A DNA stretch of 10,077 bases from Anaerolineales bacterium. Lineage in GTDB: Bacteria > Chloroflexota > Anaerolineae > Anaerolineales > Villigracilaceae. The translations under genes and the position numbers were made by a program. Below the pieces are notes generated by a model, which worked only from the letters and a program-made list of their open reading frames with translations, did no database searches and was not told where the DNA came from. Shown one piece after another: positions 7,414 to 10,077 of this stretch (within the stretch, counting starts at the first letter, position 1; each line of letters opens with the position of its first letter). The DNA lies in assembly GCA_025938055.1 (NCBI GenBank), contig JAICQC010000148.1, forward strand, positions 1 through 10,077, in the 5' to 3' direction.

Positions 7414-8196
7414 TTATTGCGCGCCGATCTCGTTGAGCACTGCTTCAAGTTCTTGCTGAAATGCGGTGAATGGCTGCGCGCCTTCGATCAGTTTGGTCTT
7501 GGTTTCGCCGTCGACGGTGTAGGTCACCAGGAAACCCGGTGTGCCGTTGATATTGGCGGCTTGCCCGTCTTCAAAATCCTGCTGGACGCGGTCGAGGTAT
7601 TTGCCGCTGTCGTAGCAGCTATTGAATTCGTTCATATCCAGCCCGGCAGTTTCCGCGATAGTCTCGATGCGTCTATCCGTGAAGGAACCAACATCCTCCC
7701 CAATTGCATTAGCAAAGAGGTGGGCTTGCATCTCCCAGAACTTGCCCTGGTCTCCGGCGCAATAGGCTGCCTGCGCAGCATCCCGCGACTCGGTTGTCGC
7801 AGGCGTGCCTCTGCCCTGTGCAATATTGTCACTGACAAAATTACCCATGGAACGAAATACGAACTGAACCTGCCCGGTATCGACATAATATTGTTTAAGT
7901 AGTGGTTCTGTCTCCTCATGGAATCGTCTGCAGAACGGACACTGAAAATCACCAAATTCCTCGATCTTGATAGGCGCGTTCGGGTCGCCCATCGTATTGT
8001 CATTGGCATTTGGATACGTCCCTGTCTCCACGGAGACCACTTCAGCGACGGGCCTGAGCATGGGCCAGACCACAGCAAAAACCAGAAATGCTGCGCCAAG
8101 TGCAATGAAGCCAATGGTCAGAAGGCGGTTGCGCCTTTCCTGCTGGCGTATTTTCTCACGGCGTTCCTGGCGTTTACTCTTCTTCTCGGGACTCAT
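7414..8196 (-). CDS. Membrane-anchored DsbA/thioredoxin-fold protein, copy 2
   Basis: Paralogue of the neighbouring DsbA-like gene: 260 residues with the same order of parts. Its ATG is supported by a perfect AAGGAG (8202-8207) five bases upstream. A basic N-terminus (MSPEKKSKRQERREK) leads into a transmembrane helix (about 25-45). The extracytoplasmic domain has DFQCPFC (Cys86, Cys89), Cys146 and Cys194 in an inserted helical region, and a cis-proline at NGTP (Pro220). All four cysteines line up with those of copy 1. The dipeptide between the active-site cysteines is PF here and PA in copy 1; this dipeptide strongly affects redox potential in the family, so the copies may differ in role. The C-terminal strand region is longer (TYTVDGETKTK) than in copy 1. 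It likely oxidises or isomerises exported proteins; substrates are unknown. Confidence 0.9.
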   Translation of the reverse strand: MSPEKKSKRQERREKIRQQERRNRLLTIGFIALGAAFLVFAVVWPMLRPVAEVVSVETGTYPNANDNTMGDPNAPIKIEEFGDFQCPFCRRFHEETEPLLKQYYVDTGQVQFVFRSMGNFVSDNIAQGRGTPATTESRDAAQAAYCAGDQGKFWEMQAHLFANAIGEDVGSFTDRRIETIAETAGLDMNEFNSCYDSGKYLDRVQQDFEDGQAANINGTPGFLVTYTVDGETKTKLIEGAQPFTAFQQELEAVLNEIGAQ

Positions 8197-8230
8197 GAAA
8201 ACTCCTTGATGTAGATGATTTTGGCGCTAG

Positions 8231-8259
8231 ATTCTCCCATGCGCAAAACGTTTTGTCTA
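8231..8259 (-). promoter_or_regulatory. Candidate promoter with palindromic operator for DsbA-like copy 2
   Basis: On the minus strand, TAGACA (8254-8259, five of six -35 matches) and GAGAAT (8231-8236, four of six -10 matches) are 17 bases apart and sit 35 bases upstream of the copy 2 ATG. A perfect 12-bp palindrome, CAAAACGTTTTG (8244-8255), lies in the spacer and touches the -35, a typical place for a repressor site. Plausible but unproven. Confidence 0.4.
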
Positions 8260-8298
8260 GGATAAAGTTAGCAGCTATTAATTATTGCTTTCGCGGCA

Positions 8299-9144
8299 TT
8301 AGTTCAAGCGGCTGTCCAGCCATGCAATCATGAACTTAAAGACCTGCGCTTTTTCAGGTTCGTTATGGACTTCGTGATATAGATTGTCCCACATTTTTAA
8401 TGTCACATCACCGCCCGCTTCCTCGACTCGTTTTGCAAATTCTTCACTTCCGCTGGGATACGCGATCCTGTCTTCCTTGCCATGGATCATGAGCAAAGGC
8501 ACCGGGAATTCCGCGGCGCGCGCAAAACTCAGCTCGATCGCGCGCAACGCAGCTTTCCCAAACCCGAGGCTGGTACTATCGTGCACCAGCGGGTCGTTCT
8601 TATAGGCTTCGACGATTTCGAGGTCACGTGAAATAGTCGTAGGATCAAGCCCGCTGGGTACCGTCATGGTTGGCAGGAGCGATCCCAGCAGACGCACCAT
8701 GACAATTTTTGCTTTTTGTTTTTGAAGAGGAGATCGCAGAGCAGCCCCGGTCACTATGACGCCTCGCAACCCGGCACCGTGTTGAACTGCATACGCAAGC
8801 GCCAACAGACCACCCAGGCTATGCCCATATAGAAAATGTGGAATTGCGGGGTAACGCTCCTTCAGGAGGTGAAAGAACTGGAGAATATCCTGCATGTATG
8901 CGTCGAGCGAGGCAGCATGCCCGCGCGGACCGCCTGATCTGCCGTGCCCGCGCAGGTCAAAACCAGCCAGGGCATAGCCTGCCTCCGTCAGCGCTTCGCC
9001 CACATGAAGGTAACGCCCGGCGTGTTCGCCGAGCCCATGGATCAGGGCGACCAGTGCTTTTGGCTCACTATTCCCAGGCTCCCAACCCTGGATGTAGAAT
9101 GCTGTCCCGGCTTGATCCTCCCACTTATCTTCGAAGCTTTTCAC
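8299..9144 (-). CDS. Alpha/beta hydrolase, monoacylglycerol lipase / lysophospholipase type
   Basis: A 281-residue serine hydrolase of the Hydrolase_4 (serine aminopeptidase S33-like) family, whose members include monoacylglycerol lipases and lysophospholipases. The visible catalytic set is complete: oxyanion-hole motif HGLGEHAGRY (36-45), FDLRGHGRS (62-70), nucleophile elbow GHSLGG with Ser109, acid Asp225 in HGKEDRIAYP, and His257 in NLYHEVHNE. There is no signal peptide, so it should be cytoplasmic. Length is normal for the family. The start is GTG at 9144, overlapping the TGA of the V4R gene by 4 bp (GTGA) and preceded by GGAAGGG (9149-9155), so translation is probably coupled to that gene. 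No strong terminator follows it. The true substrate (a lipid ester is the usual guess) cannot be read from sequence. Confidence 0.9.
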   Translation of the reverse strand: MKSFEDKWEDQAGTAFYIQGWEPGNSEPKALVALIHGLGEHAGRYLHVGEALTEAGYALAGFDLRGHGRSGGPRGHAASLDAYMQDILQFFHLLKERYPAIPHFLYGHSLGGLLALAYAVQHGAGLRGVIVTGAALRSPLQKQKAKIVMVRLLGSLLPTMTVPSGLDPTTISRDLEIVEAYKNDPLVHDSTSLGFGKAALRAIELSFARAAEFPVPLLMIHGKEDRIAYPSGSEEFAKRVEEAGGDVTLKMWDNLYHEVHNEPEKAQVFKFMIAWLDSRLN

Positions 9145-9752
9145 GCGACCCTTCCCGTGGTTACCTTGAACTCACAGGTATCCTGTCCCGTTGCCTTGCA
9201 GGAGGTTTCCTCCACATCAGATTCCTGCCCCGTTGCCCAGAGGAGACTCCCGCGGATCAAGCCCTGAGTAACAAAACAGATCGGGCGCGCGGATTCCTGG
9301 CTGCCTGCGGCAGGAGAGACGTGGTCAACCAGCAGCAGATCGAGGTCGAGGGTATGGACTGTAATGTCACCAGCTCGCGTCCCGAGCAAACGTCCCAAAA
9401 GTTCCAGGATGGACTTGCGGCGTGTCGAGAGAGGCAAGCGCCTGATCACTGCTGCCTGGGCTTTATCTCCGAACGAAGCATCCTCCAAAAGGGGTTCCCA
9501 CAAGCGCTGTCCCACGCGCAGAAGAAAACCGCGCGCTCCGCGTCCATAATAAGTGCGCAATGCGGCTTGCAGTTCGGCGTAGGTCTGCGCCGCTTCTGTT
9601 GCGCTCATTTTTGTGAAGGCTTGCGGCTTTGCCCATTCGGCAGGTAGATTCGAAAGGGCAAGCATGGCAGGGAACTGTTCTGCCCCCAGTTCCACTGCGA
9701 CGGTTTCCACGAAGCGGCGAAGGATGCGGCTGGAAAACTTCGTTTCGCTCAC
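9141..9752 (-). CDS. V4R-domain protein, second of tandem pair
   Basis: A 203-residue protein starting at GTG 9752. This start overlaps the upstream TGA by 4 bp (GTGA) and has AGGAG about ten bases upstream. A TTG at 9782 is possible but would give a 34-bp overlap. The N-terminal half is helical and contains YYGRGARGFLLRVG (68-81), which looks like the N-terminal part of V4R/heme-NO-like folds. The C-terminal V4R (4-vinyl reductase-type) domain covers about 155-197, with PIC (Cys159), GLIRGSLLWATGQ and Cys185-x7-Cys193. V4R domains occur in BchJ and in aromatic-sensing regulators such as DmpR/XylR, where they bind small ligands and the Cys pair helps hold zinc. No DNA-binding or enzymatic domain is attached, so this may be a ligand-binding or carrier protein. 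Its role is unknown. Confidence 0.8.
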   Translation of the reverse strand: MSETKFSSRILRRFVETVAVELGAEQFPAMLALSNLPAEWAKPQAFTKMSATEAAQTYAELQAALRTYYGRGARGFLLRVGQRLWEPLLEDASFGDKAQAAVIRRLPLSTRRKSILELLGRLLGTRAGDITVHTLDLDLLLVDHVSPAAGSQESARPICFVTQGLIRGSLLWATGQESDVEETSCKATGQDTCEFKVTTGRVA

Positions 9753-10077
9753 TGGCGCGCTTCTCCTATCTCGAACCTGCAATAAGGGTCGCCTTTTGCC
9801 AGGCAGTGCGTTTCGGTGACATCATGTTCCTTGCCCGTTGCCCACTTCACAGCTTCACCAATCGAGCCCGCATATAAATAGCAGATCGGTGTCGCGGACT
9901 GGCGGCTGTGGCAGATGGCACAGGTCGATTCGATGTAGGCGAGCCGTTCGCCGCTTTCATCCACCCAGGCATTCACCTGGGGATTGCTCTTCTTCAGGGC
10001 ATCCACCATTCCGTTCAGGATGAACTTGATGCGCTGTCGCTCTGGAAGCAACTTTAGTGCAACACCCGCCACACCCA
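9749..10077 (-). CDS. V4R-domain protein, first of tandem pair, 5' end cut by window
   Basis: The frame is open to the window edge; a GTG at 10072 is in frame, but the upstream codon continues and the gene probably starts outside. The visible residues align end to end with the C-terminal half of the next gene: LPERQR with LPLSTR, WATGKEHDVTETHC with WATGQESDVEETSC, and GDPYCRFEI with GQDTCEFKV. The missing N-terminus is therefore probably a similar helical half. The V4R core has Cys90-x7-Cys98 and Cys64 (numbered from 10072). Unlike its neighbour it also has an extra CAICH (Cys51, Cys54, His55), which may complete a metal site. It ends in TGA inside the GTGA overlap. Ligand and function are unknown; the V4R call is fairly secure. 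Confidence 0.78.
   Translation of the reverse strand, partial: GVAGVALKLLPERQRIKFILNGMVDALKKSNPQVNAWVDESGERLAYIESTCAICHSRQSATPICYLYAGSIGEAVKWATGKEHDVTETHCLAKGDPYCRFEIGEARQ

Noticed and set aside
7375..7902. Open plus-strand frame of 175 codons across the terminator and DsbA-like copy 2
   Set aside because: It is antisense to a well-supported gene and begins inside its terminator; no ribosome site or motif supports it.
8261..8298. A/T-rich AGC...GCT hairpin after the hydrolase stop as a terminator
   Set aside because: The stem is only 3-4 bp and is not followed by a T-run; read-through toward the DsbA-like genes cannot be excluded.
8838..9647. Open plus-strand frame of 269 codons
   Set aside because: It overlaps the hydrolase and the second V4R gene in antisense, both of which have clear family motifs and coupled starts. 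The plus-strand translation shows no domain.
9908..9922. CAICH as a c-type heme attachment motif (CxxCH)
   Set aside because: The residues sit inside a V4R domain among other cysteines, with no visible export signal. A V4R metal cluster explains them better. The missing N-terminus leaves a small doubt.

Overview
The window looks like part of a Chloroflexota genome, probably an Anaerolineae-type lineage. This is inferred from moderately high GC, GTG starts alongside ATG, short V4R-domain proteins, tandem membrane-anchored DsbA-like proteins, a very large lipoprotein alpha-2-macroglobulin, and an intergenic inverted-repeat element of the ACCACAGAG type. The phylum call is inference, not proof.

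Layout. At the left edge (2-277, + strand) is the C-terminal end of a rhomboid-family membrane protease. It converges on everything else, which is on the minus strand. The 294-bp convergent gap (278-571) holds no gene. It carries a short period-7 repeat, a ~160-bp interrupted inverted-repeat element, and a hairpin that probably terminates transcription from one or both sides. Next is one very large gene (572-6412, minus), an intact bacterial alpha-2-macroglobulin-like lipoprotein with four N-terminal Ig-like (SbsA/Big_5-type) repeats. Its thioester motif has decayed (Ser-Ala-Glu-Ala where Cys-x-Glu-Gln is expected). Upstream of it lie two tandem paralogous genes for membrane-anchored DsbA/thioredoxin-fold proteins (6526-7266 and 7414-8196). 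Each ends in its own strong rho-independent terminator. Upstream again is a translationally coupled minus-strand operon: a partial V4R-domain protein (9749 to beyond the window end), a second V4R-domain protein (9141-9752) and an alpha/beta hydrolase of the monoacylglycerol-lipase type (8299-9144). Both junctions are 4-bp GTGA overlaps.

How the parts fit. The alpha-2-macroglobulin, the two DsbA-like proteins and the rhomboid protease all act at or outside the cytoplasmic membrane, so this is an envelope/protein-quality neighbourhood. Separate terminators and likely promoters suggest independent transcription units rather than one operon. The V4R-V4R-hydrolase unit is the most suggestive functional grouping. 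V4R domains are small-ligand-binding modules, and coupling two of them to a lipase-type hydrolase suggests ligand-responsive or lipid-related chemistry, but no substrate can be read from the sequence. I see no tRNA, rRNA, CRISPR array, transposase or phage gene.
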